From assembly GCF_026342355.1 (NCBI RefSeq), contig NZ_JAPEMV010000004.1:496001-560000 (forward strand): a stretch of DNA of 64,000 bases, in the 5' to 3' direction. The notes under the pieces were generated by a model, which had not been told where the DNA came from, ran no database searches, and saw only the letters and a program-made list of their open reading frames with translations. The translations under genes were made by a program, and so were the position numbers. Origin of the DNA: Streptomyces sp. NBC_00249 (GTDB lineage Bacteria > Actinomycetota > Actinomycetes > Streptomycetales > Streptomycetaceae). Positions 40,271 to 50,600 of this stretch are shown here, piece after piece (position 1 is the first letter of the stretch; each line of letters begins with the position of its first letter).

Positions 40271-43200
40271 CGATCGACCCGCGCCTGCTGCGGTACGCCC
40301 GTTCCACCCGCCTCTTCCTCGGGGCGGTCGTGGCCCTCGGGCTGGCCGGGGCGGCGCTGGTCGTCGGGCAGGCGATGCTCATCGCCGAGATCGTGGTCGG
40401 CGCCTTCGAGGACGGTCTCGACGGCGCCGCCCTGCGCACCCCGCTGCTGCTGCTCGCGGCGGTGGCGGTGGGGCGCGGCCTGGTCGCCTGGCTCACGGAG
40501 CTGGCCGCGCACCGGGCCTCCGCGGCGGTCAAGTCGGAACTGCGGGGCCGGCTGCTGGACCGGGCGGCGGACCTCGGCCCGGGGTGGCTCAGCGGGCAGC
40601 GGACGGGCTCGCTGGTCGCCCTCGCCACCCGGGGCGTGGACGCGCTCGACGACTACTTCTCCCGCTACCTGCCCCAGCTGGGGCTCGCGGTGGTGGTCCC
40701 GGTGGCGGTCCTCGCCCGGATCGTCACCGAGGACTGGGTGTCGGCGGCCATCATCGTGGTCACCCTGCCGCTGATCCCCCTGTTCATGATCCTCATCGGG
40801 ATGGCAACCCAGTCCCGGATGGACCGTCAGTGGCGGCTGCTGTCCCGGCTGTCGGGGCACTTCCTCGACGTCGTGGCGGGGCTTCCCACCCTCAAGGTGT
40901 TCGGGCGGGCCAAGGCGCAGGCCGAGTCCATCCGCAAGATCACCGACGAGTACCGCCAGGCCACGATGCGCACGCTGCGCATCGCCTTCTTGTCCTCCTT
41001 CGCACTGGAGCTGCTCGCCACGCTCTCGGTGGCGCTGGTCGCCGTGACCATCGGCATGCGGCTCGTGCACGGGGAGCTGGACCTGTACACCGGCCTGGTC
41101 ATCCTGATCCTCGCGCCGGAGGCCTACCTGCCGCTGCGGCAGGTAGGGGCGCAGTACCACGCGGCAGCCGAGGGGCTGGCCGCCGCCGAGGAGATCTTCG
41201 AGGTCCTGGAGACCCCCGCTCCCGCCCCGGGCGGCGGGGCCGCCGTACCGCCCGCCGGGCTGCGGATCGCCCTCGACGGGGTCGAGGTCCGCTACGAGGG
41301 GCGCGGTGCGAGTTCGCCCGCTCCCGTGTCGCTCGTCGTCGAGCCGGGCGAGTGCGTGGCCCTCACCGGACCCAGCGGAGCGGGCAAGTCCACGCTGCTG
41401 AGCGTGCTGCTGGGCTTCGTGGAGCCGACGGCGGGACGGGTCCGGGTCGGGGACGCCGACCTGGCCGAACTCTCCCTGGAACAGTGGCGGGAGCGGATCG
41501 CGTGGGTGCCGCAGCGGCCGCACCTCTTCGCGGGGACCATCGCCGAGAACGTCCGGCTGGCCCGGCCCGGGGCCGGCGAGGACGCGGTGGAGACGGCCCT
41601 GCGGGACGCCGGGGCCTGGGAGTTCGTGTCCGCCCTGCCGCAGGGGGTCCGGACCCCGCTCGGCGAGGGCGGGGTCGGCCTGTCCGCCGGGCAGCGGCAG
41701 CGGCTGGCGCTGGCCAGGGCCTTCCTGGCGGACCGGCCCGTGCTGCTGCTGGACGAGCCGACGGCTGCCCTCGACGGGGAGACCGAGGCCGCGGTGGTCG
41801 ACGCCGTACGACGTCTCGCGGTCGGGCGGACCGTCCTGCTCGTGGTGCACCGGCCGGCGCTGCTGGCCGTCGCCGATCGGGTGGTGGCGGTGGGCGAGGG
41901 CGCGGGTGCACGGTCGGCCGAGTCGGTCCCCCGGGCCGGCGGCGCGGTCCCGCGGAGCGTGTCGCGCGGGGCGGCGGATCCCGGGGAGTGGATCCTCGGC
42001 GCCGCGCCCGAGCGGGCCCGGGCCGGCGGCGGGGCCGACGCGGTTACGGGTGATCCGCTGCGGCGGGTGCGGGCCGTGGCGTCCGCGTGGCGGGGCCGGT
42101 TCCGGCTCGGACTGCTGCTGGGGGCGCTCGCCGTCGGGTGCAGCGTCGGGCTGATGGCCGTGTCCGGCTGGCTGATCTCGCGGGCCTCGCAGCAGCCGCC
42201 CGTGCTCTATCTGATGGTGGCCGTCACGGCCACCCGTGCCTTCGGCATGGGGCGGGCCGTCTTCCGCTATGCCGAGCGGCTCGTCTCGCACGACGCCGTC
42301 CTGCGGATGCTTGCCGACCTGCGGGTCTCCGTGTACCGCCGGCTGGAGCGGATCGCGCCCGCCGGGCTGCGCGAGCAGCGGCGCGGGGACCTGCTGTCCC
42401 GGCTGGTGGCCGACGCGGACGCCCTGCAGGACTACTGGCTGCGCTGGCTGCTGCCGGTCGGCACCGCCGTACTCGTCGGCACGGGCTCGGTGGCGTTCAC
42501 CGCCTGGCTGCTGCCCGAGGCCGGGGCGGTGCTCGCGGTGGGCCTGGTACTGGCCGGCGTCGGGGTGCCGCTGGTCAGCGGGGCCTGCGCCCGGCGTGCG
42601 GAGCGGCGGCTGGCGCCCGCGCGGGGCGAGCTCGCCACCCGGGTGGCCGATCTGCTGACCGGGACCGCCGAGCTGACCGTGGCCGGGGCCCTGGAGGAGC
42701 GCAAGGGTCGGACGCGGGAGAGCGACGGGGTGCTCACCCGGATCGCCTCGCGCGGGGCCGCCGCCACCGGACTCGGCAGCGGCCTGTCCGCCGTGGTGTG
42801 CGGGCTCACGGTGGTGGGTGCGGCGCTGGCCGGTGCGGGCGCCGTCGCCGGAGGGCGGCTGTCCGGGGTGGCCATGGCGGTGGTCGTACTGACCCCGCTC
42901 GCCGCCTTCGAGGCGGTCAGCGGGCTGCCGCTGGCCGTCCAGTACCGCCAGCGGGTCCGCCGTAGCGCCGAGCGGATCTACGAAGTCGTCGACGCACCGG
43001 TACCGGTGGCCGAGCCTGCCGACCCCGGGCGGGCGCCCGCCTCCCCCTTCCCGCTGCGGATCGGCGGACTTGCCGCGCGCCACCCCGGGCAGGAGTCGTA
43101 CGCCCTGCGCGGGCTGGACCTGACCCTGGAAGCCGGCCGGCGCATCGCGGTCGTCGGCCCCTCGGGCTCGGGCAAGACCACCCTCGCCCAGGTCCTGCTG

Positions 43201-43857
43201 CGCTTCCTGGACCCGCTCGAAGGCACGTACACCCTGGGCGGGACCGACGTGCGCACCCTCGACGGCGACGACGTACGCCGCGCCGTGGGCCTGTGCGCCC
43301 AGGACGCGCACCTCTTCGACAGCTCGGTGCGCGAGAACCTGCGGCTGGCCCGCCCCGGGGCGAGCGAGGAGCAGTTGCGCGAGGCGCTCGCCGCGGCCCG
43401 GCTGCTGGAGTGGGCCGACGGCCTTCCGGACGGGCTGGACACGCTGGTCGGCGAGCACGGGGCGCGGATCTCGGGCGGTCAGCGCCAGCGGCTGGCCCTG
43501 GCCCGGGCGCTGCTCGCGGACTTCCCCGTCCTCGTCCTGGACGAGCCCGCCGAGCACCTGGACCTGGCGACGGCGGACGCACTGACCGCGGACTTGCTGG
43601 CCGCGACCGAGGGCCGGACCACCGTCCTGATCACGCACCGGCTGGCCGGTCTGGAAGCGGTGGACGAGGTGCTCGTACTGGACCGGGGTGCCGTCGTGCA
43701 GCGCGGTGCCTACGCGGAGCTGGCGGCTGCCGACGGTCCGCTGCGGTCCCTTCTGGAGCGGGAACGGGAGGCCGACGGTAATTCGGCCGAATTTTCCCGG
43801 ACAGAGCTTTCCCCGGCCACCTTGCCCACGCCGACTTTCCCCACTAATCGGGACTAA
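40264..43857 (+). CDS. cydCD: Fused CydD-CydC ABC transporter for cytochrome bd assembly
   Basis: This protein of about 1197 residues contains two complete exporter halves. The first (CydD-like) has a membrane domain up to about residue 315 and an ATPase with GPSGAGKST, LSAGQRQRLALARAF and VLLLDEPTAALD. The second (CydC-like) has its membrane domain from about 600 and an ATPase with GPSGSGKTT, ISGGQRQRLALARALL and VLVLDEPAEHLD. CydDC exports cysteine and glutathione-like thiols and is needed to assemble cytochrome bd. The fusion is normal in Streptomyces. The start lies in a parS site (GTG at 40264, or ATG at 40255). It is the third gene of the Rex-controlled operon. Confidence 0.95.
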   Translation: MKPIDPRLLRYARSTRLFLGAVVALGLAGAALVVGQAMLIAEIVVGAFEDGLDGAALRTPLLLLAAVAVGRGLVAWLTELAAHRASAAVKSELRGRLLDRAADLGPGWLSGQRTGSLVALATRGVDALDDYFSRYLPQLGLAVVVPVAVLARIVTEDWVSAAIIVVTLPLIPLFMILIGMATQSRMDRQWRLLSRLSGHFLDVVAGLPTLKVFGRAKAQAESIRKITDEYRQATMRTLRIAFLSSFALELLATLSVALVAVTIGMRLVHGELDLYTGLVILILAPEAYLPLRQVGAQYHAAAEGLAAAEEIFEVLETPAPAPGGGAAVPPAGLRIALDGVEVRYEGRGASSPAPVSLVVEPGECVALTGPSGAGKSTLLSVLLGFVEPTAGRVRVGDADLAELSLEQWRERIAWVPQRPHLFAGTIAENVRLARPGAGEDAVETALRDAGAWEFVSALPQGVRTPLGEGGVGLSAGQRQRLALARAFLADRPVLLLDEPTAALDGETEAAVVDAVRRLAVGRTVLLVVHRPALLAVADRVVAVGEGAGARSAESVPRAGGAVPRSVSRGAADPGEWILGAAPERARAGGGADAVTGDPLRRVRAVASAWRGRFRLGLLLGALAVGCSVGLMAVSGWLISRASQQPPVLYLMVAVTATRAFGMGRAVFRYAERLVSHDAVLRMLADLRVSVYRRLERIAPAGLREQRRGDLLSRLVADADALQDYWLRWLLPVGTAVLVGTGSVAFTAWLLPEAGAVLAVGLVLAGVGVPLVSGACARRAERRLAPARGELATRVADLLTGTAELTVAGALEERKGRTRESDGVLTRIASRGAAATGLGSGLSAVVCGLTVVGAALAGAGAVAGGRLSGVAMAVVVLTPLAAFEAVSGLPLAVQYRQRVRRSAERIYEVVDAPVPVAEPADPGRAPASPFPLRIGGLAARHPGQESYALRGLDLTLEAGRRIAVVGPSGSGKTTLAQVLLRFLDPLEGTYTLGGTDVRTLDGDDVRRAVGLCAQDAHLFDSSVRENLRLARPGASEEQLREALAAARLLEWADGLPDGLDTLVGEHGARISGGQRQRLALARALLADFPVLVLDEPAEHLDLATADALTADLLAATEGRTTVLITHRLAGLEAVDEVLVLDRGAVVQRGAYAELAAADGPLRSLLEREREADGNSAEFSRTELSPATLPTPTFPTNRD

Positions 43858-43871
43858 CTAGGCTCAAGGGC

Positions 43872-45608
43872 ATGTCAGTGCAGGAGTCTCAGGAATCGCC
43901 GGACCCGACACGGGAATCACCGGACCCCATGGAGGCCGCCACCCAGGCCACCCGGAGCCTGCAGGGGCTGTCCACCGAGCTGACCGCTCGGGTACCGCAG
44001 CTCCTGGAGGCCATGCGCTCGGTCGGTACCGGCCTTGAACTGCACTCCACCCTCGACCGCATCTGCGAGACCGCCGCCGAGCTCGCGGACGCCCGCTACG
44101 CGGCGATCGGCGTCGTCGACACGGAAGGCCCGGGGCTCTCGGACTTCGTCACCTTCGGCGTGAGCGCCGAACTGGCGCGGAAGATCGGGCACCGGCCGGA
44201 CGGGAAGCGGGGCCTGCTCGGGGCGCTGATCTCCCATCCGGGCACGGTGCACCTCGCCGATCTGACGAAGGACCCGCGCTCGGCGGGCTTCCCCGCGCAC
44301 CATCCGCCCATGAAGACCTTCCTCGGCGTTCCCATCCGGGTGCAGGGGGAGATCTTCGGCAACCTCTACCTCGCCGAGAAGAACGGCGGCGGCGAGTTCA
44401 ACGACTACGACGTCCACATGGTCCGCGTCCTGGCCACCGAGGCGGGCATCGCCATCGGCAACGCCCGGCTGTACGAGGCCGCCACCCAGCGCGAGCGCTG
44501 GATCGACGGCTCGGTGGCCGTGACCACCGCCCTGCTGTCCGGCGGGGACGCGGACGACGCCCTCGCCGTGGTGGCCGAGCAGGCCCGCCGGCTGGCCGAC
44601 TCCGCCGCCGGCATCGTGATGCTGCCCGCCGAGGAGGGCGGCATGGAGATCGTCGCCGTCGCCGCCGAGAACCCAGCCACCTCGCTCGGGGTGGTCATCC
44701 CCGCCGAGAGCCCGGTGGTGGCGAGGCTGCTGGAGGGGGAACCGGTGTTCGTCGAGGACGCCTCCAGCGATCCCCGCATGATCAGCAGGCTGACCAGCCA
44801 GTACGGGCCCTGCATGATGCTGCCGCTGCACAGCGGTGGCCGGGTGCTGGGCGCCCTCGTCACCCCCCGGGCCCTAGGCCAACGGCCCTTCAGCGAGTCG
44901 GAGCGGACCCTGGCCACGCAGTTCGCCTCGCAGGCGGCGCTGGCGCTGATGATGGCCGAGGCGCAGCGGGACCGTGAGCGGCTCGCGGTCTTCGAGGACC
45001 GCGACCGGATCGCCCGCGATCTGCACGACCTGGTCATCCAGCGGCTGTTCGCCACCGGGATGATGCTGGAGGGCGCGCAGCGCCGGTCCATCGTCCCCGA
45101 GGTCCGCGACGGGGTCGGCAAGGCCGTGGACGAGCTGGACGTGACGATCCAGGAGATCCGTACCGCGATCTTCGCGCTCCAGCAGGGGCCGGCGGAGGCC
45201 CCTTCCGGGTTGCGGACCCGGGTGCTGCGCGAGATCAACATGGCGGCCGTGCCCCTGGGCTTCAAGCCAGCGCACCGTTTCCTCGGTCCGATCGACACGG
45301 TCGTCGGCGAGCTGGTGGGCAAGAACCTGATCGCCGCCCTGCGCGAGGCCCTCTCGAACGCCTTCCGGCACGCGGAGGCCTCGCGGATCGAGGTGGTGCT
45401 CGACTCGACCGTCACCCTGGCCGACGGGCGGCCCGGGGTACGGCTGGAGGTCGCCGACGACGGGGTGGGCATCCCGGAGGGCGGCAGGCGCAGCGGGCTG
45501 CGGAACCTGCGGCGCAGGGCCGAGTCGCTGGGCGGTTCGAGCTGGTACGGGCAGGGCATCGGGGAGGACGGTGGCGGGACCACCCTGGTGTGGGAGGCCC
45601 CGCTCTAG
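43872..45608 (+). CDS. DosS/DevS-like GAF-domain sensor histidine kinase
   Basis: This 578-residue cytoplasmic kinase has two GAF domains (about 60-205 and 225-365), a HisKA_3 dimerisation helix with H385 in DRIARDLHDLVIQRLFATG, and a HATPase domain (ALREALSNAFRHAEAS, GVGIPEGG). The layout is that of mycobacterial DosS/DosT, oxygen and redox sensors. The first GAF has PMKTFLGVPIRV where, from memory, DosS has PMHSFLGV with its haem-binding His, so haem binding may be lost. It directly follows the cyd operon. TAGGCT ends 7 bp before the ATG, so a leaderless message is possible. No response regulator is adjacent. Confidence 0.88.
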   Translation: MSVQESQESPDPTRESPDPMEAATQATRSLQGLSTELTARVPQLLEAMRSVGTGLELHSTLDRICETAAELADARYAAIGVVDTEGPGLSDFVTFGVSAELARKIGHRPDGKRGLLGALISHPGTVHLADLTKDPRSAGFPAHHPPMKTFLGVPIRVQGEIFGNLYLAEKNGGGEFNDYDVHMVRVLATEAGIAIGNARLYEAATQRERWIDGSVAVTTALLSGGDADDALAVVAEQARRLADSAAGIVMLPAEEGGMEIVAVAAENPATSLGVVIPAESPVVARLLEGEPVFVEDASSDPRMISRLTSQYGPCMMLPLHSGGRVLGALVTPRALGQRPFSESERTLATQFASQAALALMMAEAQRDRERLAVFEDRDRIARDLHDLVIQRLFATGMMLEGAQRRSIVPEVRDGVGKAVDELDVTIQEIRTAIFALQQGPAEAPSGLRTRVLREINMAAVPLGFKPAHRFLGPIDTVVGELVGKNLIAALREALSNAFRHAEASRIEVVLDSTVTLADGRPGVRLEVADDGVGIPEGGRRSGLRNLRRRAESLGGSSWYGQGIGEDGGGTTLVWEAPL

Positions 45609-45625
45609 ACCCCGCTCCGGCCCCG

Positions 45626-46507
45626 CTACGCGTGCGCGGCGCGTTCGGCGAGGATGCGCTCGATGACGACGGCCACGCCGTCCTCGTTGTTGGCGACGGT
45701 CCGGCCGGACGCGGCCGCGATCACGTCCGGGTGGGCGTTGCCCATCGCGTACGAGGTTCCGGCCCAGCTGAGCATCTCGATGTCGTTCGGCATGTCACCG
45801 AAGGCGACCACCTCGGCGGGGGAGATACCGCGTTCCGAACAGCACAGGGCCAGGGTGCTGGCCTTGGAGACGCCGAGCCCGCTGATCTCCAGCAGGGCGG
45901 TCGGGCTGGAGCGCGTGATCGCGGCGTGCGTGCCGGCAGCCGACCGCGCCAGGGTCAGGAAGGCGTCCGGGGACAGTTCCGCGTGGTGGGCGAGGAGCTT
46001 CAGGACCGGGGCGGCACTGTCCTCGAACTCCTCGTGGAGCAGCTTCTCGACGGTGGCGACGGTGGCACCCGGGTCCTGGAAGAACGGCGGGTAGGCCGGC
46101 TCGTAGTTGATGCCGGTGGTCCGCTCGACGGCGAAGGACGTGCCCGGGGCGGCGGCCCGCAGGGCGTCGACGACGGTGAGCGCGGTGGTCCGGGGCAGGG
46201 CGCGGACCTGTACGAACTCCCGTCCGGCGTGGAGGTCGACGACGGCGGCGCCGTTCGCGCAGATCGCCAGACCGTGGCCGTGCACATGGTCGGCGACCAC
46301 GTCCATCCAGCGGGCCGGCCGGCCGGTGACGAAGAAGACCTCGATCCCGGCCTCCTCGGCGGCGGCGAGCGCGGCAAGCGTGCGGGGCGAGACGGATTTG
46401 TCGTCGCGCAGCAGGGTGCCGTCGAGATCGGTGGCGATGAGCCGGGGTACGGGGGTTGGCCCGTCCGGGCGCTGGGGAGCCGAGGTCACAGCTCCATCTT
46501 CACTCAT
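45626..46507 (-). CDS. Cof-type HAD hydrolase
   Basis: This HAD-IIB hydrolase of about 293 residues has LIATDLDGTLLRDD (motif I), VFFVTGRPARW (motif II), and VVAFGDMPNDIEML (motif IV), with the large C2 cap between. Such enzymes dephosphorylate sugar phosphates, FMN or PLP. The start is uncertain: ATG at 46507, or GTG at 46489 with GGAG close by. The gene ends 17 bp from the convergent kinase gene. Its 5' side faces parS cluster E. Confidence 0.85.
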   Translation of the reverse strand: MSEDGAVTSAPQRPDGPTPVPRLIATDLDGTLLRDDKSVSPRTLAALAAAEEAGIEVFFVTGRPARWMDVVADHVHGHGLAICANGAAVVDLHAGREFVQVRALPRTTALTVVDALRAAAPGTSFAVERTTGINYEPAYPPFFQDPGATVATVEKLLHEEFEDSAAPVLKLLAHHAELSPDAFLTLARSAAGTHAAITRSSPTALLEISGLGVSKASTLALCCSERGISPAEVVAFGDMPNDIEMLSWAGTSYAMGNAHPDVIAAASGRTVANNEDGVAVVIERILAERAAHA

Positions 46508-46540
46508 GGGTCGCGGCGGCCAGACCATGATCGTGCGGAT

Positions 46541-46585
46541 GTTTCACGTGAAACGTCGACGGGCGGTGCATGTTTCACGTGAAAC
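46541..46585. promoter_or_regulatory. parS: parS cluster E (two perfect sites)
   Basis: GTTTCACGTGAAAC at 46541-46554 and 46572-46585, starts 31 bp apart (three helical turns). They occupy the gap between the divergent HAD and luciferase-like genes. Confidence 0.97.
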
Positions 46586-46677
46586 ACGCACCGCCCGCCC
46601 GGGACGTGGGTACGCGGTGCGCGGCGTCGGGGCGCGGGATGTGCGGTGGGCGTCCGGGCCGCCGTAGGCTCGAACGC

Positions 46678-47580
46678 ATGAGTCTGCGTCTGAGCACTGT
46701 GATCCTGCCGTACCGCCCCTGGCACGAGGGTGGCCGCGACGAGTGGCAGCGGGCCGAGCGGCTCGGGTTCCACACCGCCTACACCTACGACCACCTGTCG
46801 TGGCGGACCTTCCGCGACGGACCCTGGTACGGAGCCGTACCCACGCTGACCGCCGCGGCGGCCGTGACCGACCGGCTCCGGCTGGGCACCCTGGTCACCT
46901 CGCCGAACTTCCGGCACCCGGTGACCCTGGCCAAGGACCTGATGACGCTGGACGACATCTCCGGCGGGCGCATCACCCTCGGGATCGGCGCGGGCGGCAA
47001 CGGCTTCGACGCGACCGCGCTGGGCCAGGAGGAGTGGACCCCGCGCGAGCGGGCCGACCGCTTCGCCGAGTTCGTACCGCTGCTGGACCGGCTGCTGACC
47101 GAGCACGCCGTCAGCCACCGCGGCACCTTCTACTCCGCCGAGGAGGCCCGCAACATTCCCGGCTGTGTCCAGCGACCCCGGCTGCCCTTCGCCGTCGCGG
47201 CGACCGGGCCGCGCGGGGTGAAGCTCGCCGCGAGCCACGGGCAGGCCTGGGTGACGGCGGGCGACCCGAAGGTCTTCGAGGGCACGCCCGAGCAGTCGCT
47301 GGAGGCCCTGCGGGGTCAGATGGACAAGCTCGACAAGGCCCTGTCGGACATCGGCCGGGCACCCGAGAGCATCGAGCGGGTCCTGCTCACGGGCTTCACC
47401 CCGGAGCGCAGCACGATGCTGGAATCCGTGGACGCCTTCGTGGACTTCGCGGGCCGTCATCGGGAACTGGGCTTCACCGAGCTGGTGATCCACGCCCCGA
47501 TCGCCGACTCCGACTTCGCCGCCGACGAGGCCGTCTTCGAGCGGATCGCCCTCGAGGCGCCGGCCCAGCTCCAGGGCTGA
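46678..47580 (+). CDS. Luciferase-like (LLM) flavin/F420-dependent oxidoreductase
   Basis: This protein of about 300 residues is of the bacterial-luciferase-like family, a TIM barrel that in actinobacteria often uses cofactor F420. Seen are LGFHTAYTYDHLSWR (motif with the acidic residue near the cofactor), VTDRLRLGTLVTSPNFRHP, and LDDISGGRITLGIGAGG. TAGGCT lies 7 bp before the ATG at 46678, so a leaderless transcript is plausible. Upstream in-frame codons to 46570 only translate parS DNA. Substrate unknown. Confidence 0.85.
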   Translation: MSLRLSTVILPYRPWHEGGRDEWQRAERLGFHTAYTYDHLSWRTFRDGPWYGAVPTLTAAAAVTDRLRLGTLVTSPNFRHPVTLAKDLMTLDDISGGRITLGIGAGGNGFDATALGQEEWTPRERADRFAEFVPLLDRLLTEHAVSHRGTFYSAEEARNIPGCVQRPRLPFAVAATGPRGVKLAASHGQAWVTAGDPKVFEGTPEQSLEALRGQMDKLDKALSDIGRAPESIERVLLTGFTPERSTMLESVDAFVDFAGRHRELGFTELVIHAPIADSDFAADEAVFERIALEAPAQLQG

Positions 47581-47602
47581 GCACCAGGCCCGGAGCGGCG
47601 TA

Positions 47603-47638
47603 CCTCCTCGGCCCCGCGTCGCCGCGGGGCCGAGGAGG
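47603..47638. terminator. Bidirectional terminator between convergent genes
   Basis: CCTCCTCGGCCCCGC (47603-47617) pairs perfectly over 15 bp with GCGGGGCCGAGGAGG (47624-47638), loop 6 nt. It separates the luciferase-like gene from the giant TPR gene. Confidence 0.85.
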
Positions 47639-47656
47639 GGGGCCAAGGAGGCGACG

Positions 47657-50600
47657 TCAGGCCGTCAGGCCCGCTACGACGCGCTCCGCCTCGGGCAGCA
47701 TCCACTCCGGGGCGGTCCCCTCGGGCAGAGCCTTGAGCTCCTCGATCAGGGCCGAGATCCGGGCGGCCCCCGTTTCCGGGTGCCCCAGTTCCTGGTCGGT
47801 CCAGGCGGCGTTGTTCAGGCACTGGAACCGGCTTTCGAGGTGCTCCGGACCGAGGTCGGCGTAGAGCGCGGCCGCCCGCTCCCACAGGAGGATCTCCTCC
47901 AGCCGCAGCGCCTCGATCTCCGCCTCGCTCAGCGAGCCCGCACTCCTGTCCGCTCCCTCGTCGTGGCCCTCGTTCTCGTCCTCATCGTCCTCATCGTCGT
48001 CCTCGTCGTCCGACTCCTGTGCGGTGACCAGCCGGTCCAGGACCTGGGCCAGCTGGTGCCAGGTCTGGGCCAGTTCGGACCGCAGCCCGGGCGTCCCAGC
48101 AGCCTCCGGATCCGCCTCCAGGGCCGCCTCCAGCACCCCGGCCGCGTCGTCCATCCGGGCCCTGGCCGCCGCGGCCGCCGGCTCGGTGACCCCCTGGCGC
48201 AGCCCCAGCCAGGCCAGCGAACGCAGGATCCGGACCTCGGCGATCACGGCCTCCCCGGTCTCCCGGTGCAGTTCGAGGGCCCGCTCGTAGGCGGCTACGG
48301 CTTCCTCGACCAGGCCGGCGTCGGAGAGGCAGTCGGCCGCGGACTGCGCGAGGCTCGCCTGCGGACGACGGTCCTCCCAGTCCTTCGCCAGCTCGGCCGC
48401 CTGCAAGTACTGCTCGGCGGCGGCCCGCGTCTCACGCAGCTCCCGCAGCAGGTCGCCGAGGAACTCGCGTGCTGCCACCGCCTGGCCCTCGCCGTGTTCC
48501 AGCAGGTCGGGCAGCGCCGACTGGAGCACCTCCACCGCCTCGGCGGTACGGCCGTCCCGGGCGTAGGCGCGGGCCAGCATCAGCCGGGCTTGCGCCCCGC
48601 CGTCGGCGCCGAGACCGGCCTGGTCGAACCAGTGCGTGGCCGTCAGGGCGTGTTCGGCGGCTTCCGCCGTGGCCTGTCCCCGGCGCAGCAGGATGTCGGC
48701 GAGGGTGAGGCGTACGACGCCCTGCTCCTCGGGGTCGGTGATCTCGGCCGAGTGATCCAGCCCGGCCCGGGCCGCCTCCTCGGCCTCCTCGGGACGGCCC
48801 AGAGACATCAGCACACCGGCCCGCAGGACGAGGGGGTCGACGGCGTGCCAGGGCCGGCCCGCCTCGATCGACCGGGCCGCGGAGGCCGCCAGCAGCGGAA
48901 GGGCGCGCTCGGGATCGCCCTGGGAGAGGGCCACCCGGCCGAGCATCTCCTCGGCATCCGCGGTCACGTCGGCCAGGGTCGGCGCGTAGGCAGCGACGAA
49001 GGCGGTGAGCTCGCCCTCCAGCCACAGGTGGCTGTGCGGGTCGTCCCCGCCGCCGTGTCCGTGGCCGCCGTGTCCGTGCGCGGCGTCGTGTCCGTGATCG
49101 TGTCCGTGCTCTTGGTCGTGCTCGCGCGCGGCCTCGACCGAGCGCAGGTACGGCTCCAGACGGATCGCCGACAGTTCCGCGACCGCGATCCGGCGGCCCC
49201 GGAACGGTTCGGCCGGATCCAGGGCTTCGGCGGCGCGCAGCCCCGCGGCCAGCAGCTCCCGCACCTCACCCGGCTCGGCGCCGGCCTGGGCGGCCACGGT
49301 CGCCAGACGCAGCTGCGCCAGCGCGGCGCGCTCCGCCTGCCCCAGTGCCCGGTACCGGTCACGGACGGCCGTCAGTAGTTCCGCCGCGTCCTGCGCGCCG
49401 GCCCGCGCCGCCGTCAGGGCCTGGTGGTCGGCGATGTCGGCCGCGAGGATCGGGTGCACCTCGGACTCCGGCCGCCCGGAGGCCAGTACGGCCACCTCGG
49501 TCCACAGGGTGTCGGCCGCCGGACGGCCGGTGTCGCGTGCCTGCCGGGCCTGCTCCACGAGTCCGGCCAGCTCGGCGGACGGTACGGCCGTCGCGATCCG
49601 GACCTGGACCGGGGACGGAGCCGGGGCCTGTGCCGTGTGCGGGAGCGCGGCGCTGCGCACGCCGAGCGGCAGTACGCCGGCCAGCGGAGCCCGTCCGACG
49701 CGGGCGAGGAAGCGTTCCGAGGTGCGGGTGGTGCCGTTGCGCGCGTCGAACCGGCGGGCGATGGCGAGGGCGCCCTCGTACAGCAGCTCGTGCAGTTCGG
49801 CGACGGTGCGGGGGGTGCCCTCGTAGGGGACGGCGGGGCTGTGCCCGTGCCCCAGCTCCTGGAGCCGGCGCAGCAGGACGAGGATCCCGCCGTGGAAGGC
49901 CAGCTGGTCGTCGACATTGGCGAGCGGGCCCACGTGGGCGGCGTGTTCGGCGAGGATCTCCAGGCCGCGGGACTCGTTCCCGGTGAGCGCGCAGAACTCG
50001 ATGTGCTTGCCGACCGAGGGGAGCAGGCTCTCGTTGCCGCGCACCAGGCGGTAGCCGCGCAGGTGGTTCGAGCGGGCCTCGTCGGTCCGTCCGAGCCGCA
50101 GCAGGGGCAGCAGTGAGGTGGAGAGGACCCGGTGGGGTTCCTCGGCGCAGGTGCGCTCGCCGGTGAGGACCGGCTTCCAGATGTCGAGGGCCTGGGCGTC
50201 GTCGCCGCGCAGCACCGCGTACTGGCCCTGGCCGTTGAGCTCGCAGGCCACGCAGTCGCTCATGTCGTCGCGGTCGGCCGCGAGCCAGCGCGTGAAGGCC
50301 CGCTCCGCGCGTTCGTCCTGGCCGATGGCGTCGGCCAGCCACAGCTCCGACTCGCGTACGGGCCGTTCGCTGTAGCCCGCGATCCGGTAGCGGCGCTCCA
50401 TCTCCTCCAGCCAGCCGGTGGCGGACTCCACCGGTACCTCGGGCGAGTCGCTGATGGCCGTGGCCACCCACTTGAACTGCCAGAACAGGGAGTGGGTGTC
50501 CCAGGAGGAGAAGGCGCCGGGGTCCTTGTCGTACTCCTGGAGCAGCCGGGCGAAGGGCACGAGCATCTTCGAGGACTCGGCGCTGTAGAGGTAGGAGTTG

